The position numbers and the translations under genes are program-made. From Salinilacustrithrix flava (GTDB lineage Bacteria > Actinomycetota > Acidimicrobiia > Acidimicrobiales > Salinilacustritrichaceae), in the NCBI GenBank assembly GCA_024128875.1, contig JAMYFF010000001.1, forward strand, positions 496,001 to 560,000: DNA of 64,000 bases, written 5' to 3'. The notes under the pieces are model-generated. The model was not told the origin of the DNA and ran no database searches. It was given only the letters and a program-made list of their open reading frames with translations. Position 1 is the stretch's first letter. Each line of letters begins with the position of its first letter. Below are positions 7,743 through 17,458 of the stretch, piece after piece.

Positions 7743-8192
7743 ATGTCCGCAACCCTCACCCCCCTGTTCGACGGCTTCGAAGCCGCTGCCCTGTTCCCGG
7801 TCGACCCCGAGCTGGTCGTCGCCGACCCGCCCTCGTTGCAGGACGGCCTGTGCGCCGCCGCGCTGCTGTGGTGCACCCACTCCACCTGGCCCACGGTCCG
7901 GGCCATCGCGTCCTGCGCCGGAATCTCTGCCTCGTCCGTGCTGTGGCCCTACGGCTCCATCGAGCAGATGCGCCTCGCCCTCATCCGGGCGGAGCGAGCC
8001 GCCCTCGCCACGTTGGTCGAGGAACACGGCGGCGACCTCCCTCTGGCCGTCGACGAGCGCACCGAGCAGCTCTGCGGGTACGACCTGCGCCTCAGCAAGC
8101 TGCCGCTGCTGGTCGCGCTGGCCGCCGGCGTGCACGACGCCACCGAGCTGGCGACCCTCGCCGGCGCCATCCGTTCCCTGCCGGCGGCGTAG
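7743..8192 (+). CDS. TetR-like DNA-binding protein
   Basis: 149 residues. The segment TWPTVRAIASCAGISASSVLWPYGSIEQMRLALI has the spacing of a TetR-type helix-turn-helix (AxxAGIS...Y..) at about residues 48-80; no recognisable ligand-binding domain follows, and the protein ends earlier than most TetR regulators. A ribosome site GGAGGA lies at 7734-7739. It is divergent from the tryptophan dioxygenase gene across 100 bp, so it may regulate that operon, but this is only positional evidence. Confidence 0.55.
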   Translation: MSATLTPLFDGFEAAALFPVDPELVVADPPSLQDGLCAAALLWCTHSTWPTVRAIASCAGISASSVLWPYGSIEQMRLALIRAERAALATLVEEHGGDLPLAVDERTEQLCGYDLRLSKLPLLVALAAGVHDATELATLAGAIRSLPAA

Positions 8193-8232
8193 CCATCGAG
8201 CCCGTCATCCGCCGATCGGGAAGCCACCGGAT

Positions 8233-8251
8233 CTGGTCACATCCGGACCAG
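8233..8251. terminator. Weak hairpin between TetR-like gene and tRNA-Leu
   Basis: CTGGTC (8233-8238) pairs with GACCAG (8246-8251) around ACATCCG. It lies between the ends of two convergent transcription units and may terminate either. There is no T-tract. Confidence 0.35.
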
Positions 8252-8265
8252 TGAAGGTGGTTGGT

Positions 8266-8352
8266 TGGTGTCGGAGGGGGGACTTGAACCCCCACGCCCT
8301 TGCGGGCACTGGCACCTGAAGCCAGCGCGTCTGCCAATTCCGCCACTCCGAC
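8266..8352 (-). tRNA. tRNA-Leu (anticodon CAG), CCA encoded
   Basis: The minus strand folds as a type-II tRNA. The acceptor arm is GTCGGAG paired with CTCCGAC, with discriminator A at 8269 and a genomically encoded CCA at 8268-8266. The D arm has GGCGGAATTGGCAGACGCGC. The anticodon stem CTGGC/GCCAG holds loop TTCAGGT with anticodon CAG at 8316-8318. The long variable arm TGCCCGCAAGGGCG is followed by a T arm GGGGGTTCAAGTCCCCC. A Leu tRNA next to fhaA is also found in mycobacteria, as I recall, so the context is conserved. Confidence 0.96.
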
Positions 8353-8474
8353 GTGTGCGTCCCACTCGCCCGAGTGGGAGGCGACACCATACCGCGACCT
8401 CGTCCCGGGGCCCCAGCCGACCGGACGGGACGGACCGGTCAGGTGGGCCAGCGGTGCAGGTAGCCTCCCGCCCG

Positions 8475-9134
8475 ATGGTCTTGCGGAACTTCGAACGGCG
8501 CCTCGAGCGCATCGTGGAGGGCGCGTTCTCCCGGGCGTTCAAGTCCGGGCTGCGCCCGATCGAGATCGGCCGTCGCCTCACCCGCGAGATGGACGACACC
8601 CGCTCCGTCGGGGTCCGGGGCGGCACGGTCGTGGCCAACCACTTCACGGTGAACCTGTCCCAGCAGGACGCGGACGAGTTCGCCGAGGTCACCGACACGA
8701 TGCAGCGCGAGCTGGCCGACCTCGCCCGCGAGCACGCCCGCGAGGAGCACTACACCTTCATGGGGCCGGTGGAGATCCTGTTCCACGTGGACCCCAAGAT
8801 GCGGGTCGGCGCGTTCTCGGTCGAGGCCCGCCTGCGGGAGGGCGACGGCGGAGCCGGGGCCGGATCCATCGTGCTGCCCTCGGGCGAGCGGTTCGTGCTC
8901 GGCGACACCATCGTCACCATCGGTCGCCTCCCCGAGAGCGTCCTCGTGCTCGAGGACCCCAACGTCTCGCGCCAGCACGCCGAGATCCGCCCGTCGGGGA
9001 ACGGGTTCGTGCTGGCCGACCTCGGCTCCACCAACGGCTCCAAGGTCAACGGCATCAAGGTGAGCGAGCGGATCCTGCAGGACGGTGACGAGCTGACCTT
9101 CGGCTCGACGTCGTTCCGGTTCGAGGCCAGCTGA
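8475..9134 (+). CDS. fhaA: FhaA-like FHA-domain protein
   Basis: 219 residues, a short version of FhaA (mycobacterial FhaA has a long linker). The N-terminal DUF3662 domain (about 1-110) starts FERRLERIVEGAFSRAFKSGLRPIEIGRRLTREMD. The FHA domain (about 125-219) has VTIGRLPESVLVLEDPNVSRQHAEIR, then LADLGSTNGSKVNG, the residues that bind phosphothreonine. In actinobacteria FhaA is a partner of PknB in controlling peptidoglycan synthesis and division. It is the first gene of a six-gene row ending in pknB. Confidence 0.9.
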   Translation: MVLRNFERRLERIVEGAFSRAFKSGLRPIEIGRRLTREMDDTRSVGVRGGTVVANHFTVNLSQQDADEFAEVTDTMQRELADLAREHAREEHYTFMGPVEILFHVDPKMRVGAFSVEARLREGDGGAGAGSIVLPSGERFVLGDTIVTIGRLPESVLVLEDPNVSRQHAEIRPSGNGFVLADLGSTNGSKVNGIKVSERILQDGDELTFGSTSFRFEAS

Positions 9135-9135
9135 C

Positions 9136-9639
9136 GTGCCCGAGCCGCTGCTCAACGTCCTCAAGATCTGCCTGCTGATCCTGCTCTACCTGTTCTTCTT
9201 CCGGGTGCTGCGCGCCGTCTGGGCCGAGGTCCACCTCGCCCGCCAGACCTCCCCGGGCACCGCCTCCGGGCGCACCGGACGGGGCGGACGAGGCGGGGGC
9301 AGGTCGAGCGGTGCCGGGCGAGCGCCCCGCCGGACCCGGGCCCGGGAGCGCACCCCGCCCCGGCTCAAGGTCATCGAGCCCGCCGAGCTGGCCGGCACCA
9401 CCTACCCGCTGGGTGACGAGCTCACGGTCGGACGGGCGGCCGGCTGCCAGATCACCCTCGACGACACCTACGCGTCCCAGGTCCACGCGCGGGTGTTCAT
9501 GCGCGACGACCAGCTCTACGTCGAGGACCTCGGCTCCACCAACGGCACCTACCTCAACCGCAGGAAGGTCTCGGCACCGATGGTGGTGAGCCACGGCGAC
9601 CAGATCCAGATCGGCTCCACGATCATGGAGGTCTCGTGA
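9136..9639 (+). CDS. fhaB: FhaB-like FHA-domain membrane protein
   Basis: 167 residues. One N-terminal membrane helix (about residues 5-22, LNVLKICLLILLYLFFFRVL), an Arg/Gly-rich linker, then an FHA domain (about 80-167) with LTVGRAAGCQITLDDTYASQVHARV and VEDLGSTNGTYLN. The phosphopeptide-binding Arg, Ser and Asn are intact, except that the usual SRxH is SQVH. It starts with GTG one base after fhaA and ends by overlapping the pstP start. A cytoplasmic FHA reader recruited to the membrane next to PknB and RodA is the expected role. Confidence 0.9.
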   Translation: MPEPLLNVLKICLLILLYLFFFRVLRAVWAEVHLARQTSPGTASGRTGRGGRGGGRSSGAGRAPRRTRARERTPPRLKVIEPAELAGTTYPLGDELTVGRAAGCQITLDDTYASQVHARVFMRDDQLYVEDLGSTNGTYLNRRKVSAPMVVSHGDQIQIGSTIMEVS

Positions 9640-11000
9640 GCGATCCGGAAGGCAGCACCTCGGCGGCGGGCGTGCGGCTGCGCTGGGGCGGCGCGTCCGA
9701 CGTCGGCCAGGTGCGCGAGGTCAACCAGGACTCGCTCTTCGTCGGCACGGGCCTGTTCGTGGTCGCCGATGGCATGGGCGGCCACGCCGGCGGGGAGGTC
9801 GCCTCCCGCCTCGCCGTGGAGACCATGGGGGCCGAGCTCGAAGGTGAGGGGTCCGGGCCGTGGCGGGTGCTCGACCTGGTCACGGCCGTCCAGGCGGCCA
9901 ACGACCGGGTCTGGGCCCAGAGCGAGCACGACCCGAAGCTGGCCGGCATGGGCACCACCGTGGTCGCCATCGGCATCGTCGAGGAGGACGACGAGACCCG
10001 CGTGGCCATCGTCAACGTCGGCGACAGCCGGGCCTACCGCCTCTCCGGCGGCAACCTCGACCAGGTCAGCGACGACCACAGCCTGGTCGGCGAGCTGTTC
10101 CGGGAGGGACGCCTCACCGCGGACGAGGCCCGCATCCACCCTCAGAAGAACATCGTCACCCGCGCCGTGGGCATCGAGCGCTACGTCGACGTCGACGAGT
10201 TCCAGATCCTGCCCCGCACCGGCGACCGCTACCTGCTCTGCTCGGACGGCCTCACCGACGAGGTGACCGAGGACGAGATCGCCGCGGTGCTGCGCAGCAT
10301 CGACGAGCCCGAGGCCGCGGCCCAGGAGCTGGTGCGCCAGGCCAACGCCGCCGGCGGGCGGGACAACATCACCCTCATCGTGGTGGACATCGTCGACGAC
10401 GGCATGGGCCCCACCGGGGCGTCCGATGCCCGGCGCGAGTCGCTCCCCGACGACGACGACTTCTCCCACGACCCCGACCAGGACACCCAGTCCCTGCTGG
10501 CGGTGCCCGACGACCGAGCCCACCTCCAGCGCGCGGGCACCGGCTCCGCCGCGGACGAGCCACCTCGCCGCGACGAGGTGCCACCGGGGAAGGCACCCCG
10601 CGCCATCACCGTGCGCTCGCTGGCCTTCGTCTTCGTCGTGCTCGGGCTGGTCGGAGGCGGCGCCTTCCTCGCCTACCGCTACGTGCAGGACACCTACCAC
10701 GTCGGCCTGGAGGACGATCGGGTGGTCATCTTCGAGGGACGCCCCGGCGGCTTCCTGTGGTTCGACCCGAACCCGGTCGAGGACACCGGGATCGATGTCG
10801 ACGACGTGCCCGCCGCCGTCCTCGACGACCTGGAGGCCGGCGTGAGCCAGCCGACGCTGCAGCGGGCCCGCCGCTACGTCACCAACCTCGAGGACCGCAT
10901 CGAGGACACCCGCCCGTCGGTCACGACGACGACGACCCGACCGACGACCACCACCTCCACCGAACCGACCACCACCACGACCGGGGTGGGCGGGGGGTGA
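9636..11000 (+). CDS. pstP: PP2C-family Ser/Thr protein phosphatase PstP
   Basis: 454 residues. The PP2C domain (about 10-250) keeps the metal-binding motifs: GQVREVNQDSLFVG, VVADGMGGHAGGEVAS, MGTTVVAI, VNVGDSRAYRL, LLCSDGLTDEV and GRDNITLIVV. A linker leads to one membrane helix (about 327-348) and an extracytoplasmic Thr-rich tail. It removes phosphates from PknB and its substrates. The GTG start overlaps the end of fhaB, and the stop overlaps the start of rodA/ftsW, so the whole row is translationally coupled. Confidence 0.94.
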   Translation: MSDPEGSTSAAGVRLRWGGASDVGQVREVNQDSLFVGTGLFVVADGMGGHAGGEVASRLAVETMGAELEGEGSGPWRVLDLVTAVQAANDRVWAQSEHDPKLAGMGTTVVAIGIVEEDDETRVAIVNVGDSRAYRLSGGNLDQVSDDHSLVGELFREGRLTADEARIHPQKNIVTRAVGIERYVDVDEFQILPRTGDRYLLCSDGLTDEVTEDEIAAVLRSIDEPEAAAQELVRQANAAGGRDNITLIVVDIVDDGMGPTGASDARRESLPDDDDFSHDPDQDTQSLLAVPDDRAHLQRAGTGSAADEPPRRDEVPPGKAPRAITVRSLAFVFVVLGLVGGGAFLAYRYVQDTYHVGLEDDRVVIFEGRPGGFLWFDPNPVEDTGIDVDDVPAAVLDDLEAGVSQPTLQRARRYVTNLEDRIEDTRPSVTTTTTRPTTTTSTEPTTTTTGVGGG

Positions 11001-12310
11001 TCCTGCTCCGCCGACGCACCGAGCTCGGCTTGATCGTCGTGGGCGCCCTGATCACGGCCGGCGCCTACGCGCTCGCCGGCCTGGGCCGCGACGCCGAGAT
11101 CCCGGCCAACCTCGTGCCGTTCCTCGGCATCGTGCTCGGCCTGCTCGTCACCGCCCACCTGGCGGTCCGTCGCCTCGCCCCCGACGCCGACGGCATCCTG
11201 CTGCCCCTGGCCGCCCTGCTGAACGGCATCGGCTACGTCTTCATCGTCCGCCTCGACGAGGCCCAGGCCGATGGCGGCCGCCTGGCCGGGCTGCAGGCGA
11301 TGTGGACCGCCGTGGGCATCGGCGCGTTCATCGCCACGCTGCTGTTCGTCCGGCGCAGCCGCAGCCTCGAGCGGTACCGCTACACCTTCGCCGCCATCGG
11401 CCTCGGACTGCTCCTCCTGCCGCTGCTGCCCGTCATCGGCCGCACGATCAACGGCAGCCGCATCTGGATCTCGATCGGGCCGGCGAACTTCCAGCCCGGT
11501 GAGGCGGCCAAGATCGTGCTGGCCCTCTTCTTCGCCGGCTACCTCGTCGAGCGCCGCGAGCTGCTGGCGCTGTCGACGTTCCGGCTCGGCCCGCTCCACC
11601 TGCCCGACCCGAAGCACCTCGGACCGATCCTGCTCGCCTGGGGCGTGTCCCTCGGGGTCATGACCCTGCAGAAGGACCTGGGCTCCTCGCTCCTGTTCTT
11701 CGTGCTGTTCGTGGTCATGCTGTGGGTCGCCACCGGGCGGGTCACCTACCTCACCCTCGGCGGCACGCTCTTCCTCGCCGGTGCCACCTTCGCCTACACC
11801 CAGTTCTCCCACGTGCAGGACCGGGTCGCGGTCTGGCTCGATCCGTGGCCGGTCGCCGACGACGAGGGCTACCAGATCGTGGAGGCGTCCTTCGCCCTGG
11901 CCGACGGCGGCATCGCCGGCACCGGCATCGCCCTCGGTACGCCCACCCGCATCCCCGAGGTCGAGACCGACTTCATCTTCGCCGCCATCGGCGAGGAGCT
12001 GGGCCTCATCGGCGCCACCGCGGTGCTGTGCGCCTACCTGCTGATGGTGGGTGCCGGCCTGCGCGTCGCCCTCCGGGCCGAGTCCGCGTTCGACACGCTG
12101 CTCGCCAGCGGCCTCACCACGCTGCTCGGCGTCCAGACCTTCATCATCATCGGCGGCATCACCCGGACCCTCCCGCTCACCGGCGTCACCCTCCCCTTCG
12201 TCAGCTACGGCGGCTCGAGCCTGGTCATGAACTACGTCCTGCTCGCGCTCCTGCTGCGGATCTCGGACAACAGCGTGGCGGCCCGCGCCCCGGCGAGGGC
12301 GGGCGCATGA
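10997..12310 (+). CDS. rodA: FtsW/RodA/SpoVE-family peptidoglycan polymerase
   Basis: 437 residues, about 10-12 membrane helices. SEDS-family glycosyltransferase that polymerises lipid II together with the class-B penicillin-binding protein encoded next. Conserved parts include the NGSRIWISIGPANFQPGEAAKIVL region with the Asp/Glu neighbourhood, FAAIGEELGLIGA, and the C-terminal LPLTGVTLPFVSYGGSSL signature. The GTG start overlaps the pstP stop (GTGA). In mycobacteria the gene at this place is rodA. Confidence 0.92.
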   Translation: MILLRRRTELGLIVVGALITAGAYALAGLGRDAEIPANLVPFLGIVLGLLVTAHLAVRRLAPDADGILLPLAALLNGIGYVFIVRLDEAQADGGRLAGLQAMWTAVGIGAFIATLLFVRRSRSLERYRYTFAAIGLGLLLLPLLPVIGRTINGSRIWISIGPANFQPGEAAKIVLALFFAGYLVERRELLALSTFRLGPLHLPDPKHLGPILLAWGVSLGVMTLQKDLGSSLLFFVLFVVMLWVATGRVTYLTLGGTLFLAGATFAYTQFSHVQDRVAVWLDPWPVADDEGYQIVEASFALADGGIAGTGIALGTPTRIPEVETDFIFAAIGEELGLIGATAVLCAYLLMVGAGLRVALRAESAFDTLLASGLTTLLGVQTFIIIGGITRTLPLTGVTLPFVSYGGSSLVMNYVLLALLLRISDNSVAARAPARAGA

Positions 12311-13785
12311 GCAACCAGATCGCCAAGCTCGGCGTCGGCCTGCTGGCGTGCTTCCTCGTGCTGTTCGTGCAGCTCAACCGGGTCACGGTCTTCGGCGCGC
12401 AGGAGCTGAAGGACAACCCGGTGAACAACCGGTCGATCCTGCGGGACTTCGACGCACCCCGAGGCACCATCGTCACGGCCGACGAGGTCATCGTCGCCCG
12501 CTCCGAGCCCACCCCCGAGGGGTCCCGCTTCGAGTTCGCCCGCACGTACCCCGAGGGTGACCTGTTCGCCCACACCGTCGGCTACTTCTCCCTCAACCTC
12601 GGGGCGACGGGCGTGGAGGACAGCTACAACGCCGAGCTGGCCGGTCGCACCATCGACCTGTCCTTCCGCAGCCTCGACGACCTCTTCGTCGACCGCGACC
12701 GCGTCGGCGACGTCCGCCTCACGCTGCGGGCCGACGTGCAGCGCGTGGCCAAGGACCTGCTGGGCGAGCGGCAGGGGTCGGTCGTGGCCCTGGACCCCCG
12801 CTCGGGCGAGCTGCTCGCCATGTGGTCCTGGCCCTCGTTCGACCCCAACGCGCTCGCCACCCAGGACTTCAGCGCCGCCAACGACGCCTTCGCCCTGTTC
12901 CAGGCCGACGAGCGCGACCCCCTGCTGGCCAAGACCTACCGCGAGCGCTTCTTCCCCGGGTCCACGTTCAAGGTCGTCACCGCCGCCGCCGGGCTCGCCT
13001 CCGGGGAGATCACCGCCGACCAGCCCGTGTACCCCGTGGCCCGCGAGTACACGCCGCCCCAGACCAACCGCCCGCTGCGGAACTTCGGTGGCTCGTCGTG
13101 CGGCGGGGACCTCTTCGACATCCTGCGCGTGTCGTGCAACACCGCCTTCGCCCAGATGGCCGTCGACCTCGGCGAGGACCAGATGGTGGGCACGGCCGAG
13201 TCCTTCGGGTTCAACGCCGCCCCGCCCATCGACCTGCCGGCCCCGGCGCAGTCGGTGTTCCCCACCGACTTCGAGCAGAACCTGCCGGCGCTGGCCCAGG
13301 CCGGCATCGGCCAGAACGACGTGTCGGCCACGCCGCTGCAGATGGCGATGGTGGCGGCAGCGGTGGCCAACGAGGGCCGGATCATGACCCCTCGCACCGT
13401 CGCCGACATCCGCGACGACGACAACTCGGTCGTCGACGAGCCCGAGCCCACCCAGTGGCGGCGCGCCGTGTCCGCCGAGCACGCCGCCGTCCTGCGCCAG
13501 GCCATGGTGGAGGTCGCCGAGCGGGGCACCGCCCGCAACCTGGCCATCCCCGGCTTCGAGGTCGGCGGCAAGACCGGCACCGCCCAGCTCGGCACCGATC
13601 CGCCCCGGTCCCACGCCTGGATCATCGGCTTCGCCGGCCTCCCCGGGCAGCCGCCGTCGGTGGCGGTGGCCGTCATCGTCGAGGGCCAGCCCGGCGCGTC
13701 GGAGCAGACCGGCGGGCAGGTGGCGGCCCCGATCGCCAAGGCCGTCATGGAGACCGTGCTGGCCGCGCAGGGTGGCGGCGCGTAG
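12307..13785 (+). CDS. pbpA: Class-B penicillin-binding protein (PbpA)
   Basis: 492 residues. N-terminal membrane anchor (about 6-22), a dimerisation domain, and a transpeptidase domain with all three active-site motifs: STFK (serine nucleophile, about 219-222), SCN (in RVSCNTAFAQ) and KTG (in VGGKTGTAQL). It cross-links peptidoglycan outside the membrane, acting with the adjacent SEDS protein. The ATG overlaps the stop of rodA (ATGA). The family in this location is PbpA of the PknB cluster. Confidence 0.93.
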   Translation: MSNQIAKLGVGLLACFLVLFVQLNRVTVFGAQELKDNPVNNRSILRDFDAPRGTIVTADEVIVARSEPTPEGSRFEFARTYPEGDLFAHTVGYFSLNLGATGVEDSYNAELAGRTIDLSFRSLDDLFVDRDRVGDVRLTLRADVQRVAKDLLGERQGSVVALDPRSGELLAMWSWPSFDPNALATQDFSAANDAFALFQADERDPLLAKTYRERFFPGSTFKVVTAAAGLASGEITADQPVYPVAREYTPPQTNRPLRNFGGSSCGGDLFDILRVSCNTAFAQMAVDLGEDQMVGTAESFGFNAAPPIDLPAPAQSVFPTDFEQNLPALAQAGIGQNDVSATPLQMAMVAAAVANEGRIMTPRTVADIRDDDNSVVDEPEPTQWRRAVSAEHAAVLRQAMVEVAERGTARNLAIPGFEVGGKTGTAQLGTDPPRSHAWIIGFAGLPGQPPSVAVAVIVEGQPGASEQTGGQVAAPIAKAVMETVLAAQGGGA

Positions 13786-13824
13786 CCAAACGCCGCGGGC
13801 CCCTGTCGTAGAGTGCGCCGGGCC

Positions 13825-15801
13825 ATGTCTGACCAGGGACCAGTCGTCTACGGGGGCCGCTACGAGCTGCACCGCCGCCTCGCCCGGGGAGGGATGGCCG
13901 ACGTCTACCTCGCGCGGGACCAGCTGCTCGACCGCCCGGTCGCCGTCAAGGTCCTGTTCCCCCAGTACGCCGCCGACCCCACCTTCGTGCAGCGGTTCCG
14001 GCGGGAGGCCCAGGACTCGGCCAACCTGAACCACCCCAACATCGTTGGCGTCTACGACTGGGGCGAGGAGGGCGGCACCTACTTCATCGTGATGGAGTAC
14101 GTCGCCGGCCGGAGCCTCGCCGACGTGCTGCGCCAGGAGGGCTCGCTGCTGCCGGCGCGTGCCGCCGACATCGGCATCGACATGGCCGCCGCCCTCGGCT
14201 TCGCCCACAAGAACGGCGTCGTCCACCGCGACGTCAAGCCGGGCAACGTGCTGCTGTCCACCGACGGGCAGGTCAAGGTCACCGACTTCGGCATCGCACG
14301 CGCCATCGCCGCCGGCCAGGACGAGGACCTCACCCAGGCCGGCCAGGTCATGGGCACCGCCACCTACTTCTCGCCCGAGCAGGCCCAGGGCCGACCGGTC
14401 GACCCCCGCTCCGACGTCTACAGCCTCGGCGTCGTGCTCTACGAGATGGTCTGCGGCCGCCCGCCGTACCGGGGCGAGGACCCGCTCGCCGTGGCGTACC
14501 AGCACGTGCAGGAGCAGCCGACCCCGCCCCGCCAGATCAACGCCGACCTCGATCCCACGCTCGAGGCGATCATCCTCAAGTGCCTGGCCAAGACGCCCCA
14601 GGCCCGGTACCCCTCGGCCGAGGACCTGCGCGCCGACCTGCGCCGCTACCGCGAGGGCAACCAGATCTCGGTGGCGACACCCCCGACCACCGTCGTCGCG
14701 CCGCCGCCCGACGCGACGCAGGCCATCCCGGTCACCGCCGCCGCACCCGCCGCCACCTCGTCCTACGCCGCGTACGCCGACGAGGACGACTACTACGGGG
14801 ACGACTACGTCGAGCCGCCGAGGCGCAACGGGGCCTTCATCGCGGTCATGCTCCTGCTGCTGGCCGTCATGGCCGGCGTGCTGTTCCTGCTCGCCCAGAC
14901 CCTCGGCGTGTTCGACTCCGGCGACGACGAACCGGTCACCCTCGTGGCCGTCCCCAACGTCGTCGGCCAGACCGAGGACGAGGCCCGGGCCACGCTGGAG
15001 GCCGAGGGCTTCACGGTCAGCACCGAGTTCGAGGAGAACCCCGACTTCGAGGACGGCGAGGTCAGCGCCCAGGACCCCGAGGCCGGCACCGAGGCCGAGT
15101 CGGGCAGCGAGGTCACCCTCACCGTGTCGAGCGGGGAGCAGCGCGTCGAGATCCCCGACGTCGTCGGCCTCAGCGAGGCCGATGCCCGATCTGTGCTCGG
15201 GGACGAGGGGTTCCGCGACATCCGTCCCGAGCTCGTCTTCGACCCCGAGGTCGAGGCCGGCGAGGTCGTCGCCCAGAACCCCGAGGCGGGCGAGGAAGCC
15301 CCGCTGTCGGCCACCATCACGCTGCAGATCTCCCAGGGCGCCGAGGAGCGAGCCGTCCCCGACGACCTGGCCGGTCGGACCGCCGCCGAAGCCGAGGGCA
15401 TCCTGGTCCAGCAGGGATTCGAGGTCGCCCAGGCACTGGAGAACTCCACGTCCGTGCCCGAGGGCACCGTCATCCGCACCAATCCGGGTGCCGGCACGGT
15501 GCTCGAGGTCGGCGAGACCGTGACGCTGGTGGTCTCGGCCGGTCCCGAGCAGGTCATCGTGCCCAACGTGGTCGAGAAGACCGAGGAGACGGCACGCCAG
15601 GAGCTCGACCTCGCCGGCTTCCAGATCGCGGTGACCGAGCAGGTGCTGCCTCCTGGCAGCCCCGATGATGGTCGGGTCCTGGCCCAGTCACCGGCGGGCG
15701 GTCAGCGCGCCGACGTCGGCTCCACCGTCTCCATCACCGTCGGCCGGGCCGAGCTCCTGCCGCCCACCACGACCACGACGACGACCGAACCGAGCGACTA
15801 G
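13825..15801 (+). CDS. pknB: PASTA-domain Ser/Thr protein kinase PknB
   Basis: 658 residues. The cytoplasmic kinase domain (about 10-275) has the glycine loop [18 protein letters not shown], catalytic HRDVKPGN (D136), DFGIARA and [11 protein letters not shown] linker and one membrane helix (about 340-362) lead to four extracytoplasmic PASTA repeats (about 373-437, 440-508, 509-577, 578-645), each opening with a VPNVVG-like motif; the third is divergent (VPDDLAG). A Thr-rich tail ends it. PASTA repeats sense muropeptides and link wall status to phosphorylation. I start at ATG 13825 because the upstream ATG gives an unlikely extension. Confidence 0.95.
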   Translation: MSDQGPVVYGGRYELHRRLARGGMADVYLARDQLLDRPVAVKVLFPQYAADPTFVQRFRREAQDSANLNHPNIVGVYDWGEEGGTYFIVMEYVAGRSLADVLRQEGSLLPARAADIGIDMAAALGFAHKNGVVHRDVKPGNVLLSTDGQVKVTDFGIARAIAAGQDEDLTQAGQVMGTATYFSPEQAQGRPVDPRSDVYSLGVVLYEMVCGRPPYRGEDPLAVAYQHVQEQPTPPRQINADLDPTLEAIILKCLAKTPQARYPSAEDLRADLRRYREGNQISVATPPTTVVAPPPDATQAIPVTAAAPAATSSYAAYADEDDYYGDDYVEPPRRNGAFIAVMLLLLAVMAGVLFLLAQTLGVFDSGDDEPVTLVAVPNVVGQTEDEARATLEAEGFTVSTEFEENPDFEDGEVSAQDPEAGTEAESGSEVTLTVSSGEQRVEIPDVVGLSEADARSVLGDEGFRDIRPELVFDPEVEAGEVVAQNPEAGEEAPLSATITLQISQGAEERAVPDDLAGRTAAEAEGILVQQGFEVAQALENSTSVPEGTVIRTNPGAGTVLEVGETVTLVVSAGPEQVIVPNVVEKTEETARQELDLAGFQIAVTEQVLPPGSPDDGRVLAQSPAGGQRADVGSTVSITVGRAELLPPTTTTTTTEPSD

Positions 15802-16412
15802 CCAGCCGCGGTCGCTGCCGGCGCCACGCGGTCGAGGAAGCGCTGCAGGATCTGGTGGCCCGTCCCGGTGAGGATCGACTCGGGGTGGAACTGCACCCCT
15901 TCCACGTCGTGCTCGCGGTGGCGCAGGCCCATGATCACCGTGCCGGCGCCGGCCTCCGGGTCGGTCCAGGCCGTCACCTCGAGCACGTCGGGGAGCGTCG
16001 CGGGATCGACGACCAGCGAGTGGTAGCGGGTGGCCTCGAAGGGCTCGGGCAGACCGGCGAAGACGCCCTCGCCGGCGTGGTGGACCGGTGAGGTCTTGCC
16101 GTGCATGACCTGCTCGGCCCGCACCACGTCGCCGCCGAACACCTCACCGATGGCCTGGTGGCCGAGGCACACGCCCAGGATCGGCCGGCGGCCGGCCCAC
16201 TCGCGGATCAGCTCGCAGGAGATGCCCGCGTCGTGGGGCGTGCCCGGTCCGGGGGAGATGAGGATGGCGTCGGGATCGAGGGCAGCGACGCCGTCCAGGT
16301 CGATCTCGTCGTTGCGCCGCACGATGGGCTCCGCACCCAGCTCGCCCAGGTACTGGACGAGGTTGAACACGAACGAGTCGTAGTTGTCGATGACCAGCAC
16401 GCGGGCGCCCAC
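15798..16412 (-). CDS. trpG: Anthranilate/aminodeoxychorismate synthase, glutamine amidotransferase subunit
   Basis: About 204 residues. Class-I glutamine amidotransferase that feeds ammonia to TrpE or PabB. Opening [22 protein letters not shown], oxyanion region [14 protein letters not shown], nucleophile [16 protein letters not shown], and the His-Glu pair in [12 protein letters not shown] are all present. No TrpE/PabB gene is nearby; in mycobacteria trpG also sits alone beside pknB. An ATG at 16436 is in frame, but it would overlap the ATG of the divergent response regulator, so I prefer the GTG at 16412. The 3' end overlaps the pknB stop by 4 bases. Confidence 0.88.
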   Translation of the reverse strand: MGARVLVIDNYDSFVFNLVQYLGELGAEPIVRRNDEIDLDGVAALDPDAILISPGPGTPHDAGISCELIREWAGRRPILGVCLGHQAIGEVFGGDVVRAEQVMHGKTSPVHHAGEGVFAGLPEPFEATRYHSLVVDPATLPDVLEVTAWTDPEAGAGTVIMGLRHREHDVEGVQFHPESILTGTGHQILQRFLDRVAPAATAAG

Positions 16413-16434
16413 GGATGGGATGCTAGAGGCACTC

Positions 16435-17361
16435 ATGGCCGATGAACCCAAGCTCGGGCCGGTTGCCCGGCGCCTCGCTGCGACCCGGCGGGTGCTCTGC
16501 GTCGAAGACGAGCCCGACATCGCCGCCTTCCTCCGCGCCTACTTCCGCGCCGCCGGCTACGACTTCGTGCACCTCGACCCCACCGACCCCGCCGAGGTCA
16601 TGCGGTCCCTGGACGAGGGCGAACCCGACCTGGTGCTGCTCGATGTCCGCCTCCGGGGGTTCTCCGGGGTCGAGGCCTACCGGCGCATGCGGGCCGACGA
16701 GCGGTGGGCGTTCACCCCGGTGATCATGGTCTCGGCCCACAGCACGTCCCTGCCCGGGCTGCGCACCCCCACCGGCCTCGACGCGTTCGTGCCCAAGCCG
16801 TTCAACACCAACGTGCTCGCCGACCTCGTGCTCGAGCGCATCGAGCGGGCCCAGGAGCTCGAAGGGCGAGGACGAGACGTCCGGCGCGAGCTGCTCACCC
16901 AGGAGTACCTGGAGGCCCGCCTGGCCGACGAGATCGGCCTGGCCCGTGCCGCGGGCACCGACGGCAAGCTGTCGCTGGCCATCGTCCGGTTGCGGTCCCT
17001 CGACGAGGTCCTGCACGAGGTCGGCGGCGAGGGGTTCGACCACCTCCTGCGCACGCTGGTCGAGCGGGCCCGCCCGCTGCTGCCCGACACCGCCGTGCTC
17101 GGGTCCACCCGGCGAGACGAGGTGGCCGTGGTGCTGCCCGGCGTCGGGCCCCGCAGCGCGTACACGACCCTGCGCGACATGGTCGCCGAGCTCACCGGCG
17201 AGTTCCGCTTCGCCGGCGGCGCCGTCGTGCCGGTCGACCTCGCCGCCGGTCTCGCCAGCTACCCGACCAACGCCGGTGATCCCGACGGCCTGTTCATGGC
17301 CGCCGACGCCGCCCTGTCCGACGCCGTCGACGACGGCAGCGCGGTGCAGCTCGCGCTGTAG
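16435..17361 (+). CDS. Response regulator with degenerate GGDEF output domain
   Basis: 308 residues. REC domain about 20-140: [14 protein letters not shown], phosphoacceptor D70 in LVLLDVRL, and the Lys in FVPKPFN. The second half has the outline of a diguanylate cyclase domain, including the C-terminal [15 protein letters not shown] block, but the GGDEF signature itself is replaced by RRDEV (in [13 protein letters not shown]). It is therefore probably not an active cyclase. No sensor kinase is adjacent; it stands between trpG and ppx. The start at ATG 16435 touches the alternative trpG start, suggesting a leaderless or very short leader transcript. Confidence 0.75.
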   Translation: MADEPKLGPVARRLAATRRVLCVEDEPDIAAFLRAYFRAAGYDFVHLDPTDPAEVMRSLDEGEPDLVLLDVRLRGFSGVEAYRRMRADERWAFTPVIMVSAHSTSLPGLRTPTGLDAFVPKPFNTNVLADLVLERIERAQELEGRGRDVRRELLTQEYLEARLADEIGLARAAGTDGKLSLAIVRLRSLDEVLHEVGGEGFDHLLRTLVERARPLLPDTAVLGSTRRDEVAVVLPGVGPRSAYTTLRDMVAELTGEFRFAGGAVVPVDLAAGLASYPTNAGDPDGLFMAADAALSDAVDDGSAVQLAL

Positions 17362-17362
17362 G

Positions 17363-17425
17363 AGCCAAGCCGAAGGCGAGGCGACCCATGTGACGGGCCC
17401 TGTGGCGGCGGAGCCGCCAATCCCG
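17363..17425 (-). repeat. 65-bp dispersed repeat, copy A (with hairpin)
   Basis: Read on the minus strand this stretch matches 49737-49803 on the plus strand over about 65 bp with a few mismatches and short indels; both contain TTGGCGGCTCCGCCGCC or CTGGCGGCTCCGCCGCC, then ACATGGGTC and CCTCGCCT. It starts directly after the response-regulator stop. The inner palindrome 17403-17419 (TGGCGGC-GGA-GCCGCCA) can fold as a hairpin and may serve as that gene's terminator. Confidence 0.65.
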
Positions 17426-17458
17426 ACCACAACGCAGCGTGACGCACTTGCGAACCTC

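Noticed and set aside
8237..8698. Frames crossing the tRNA-Leu gene
   Set aside because: The tRNA fold with anticodon and encoded CCA is unambiguous; these frames have no family similarity.
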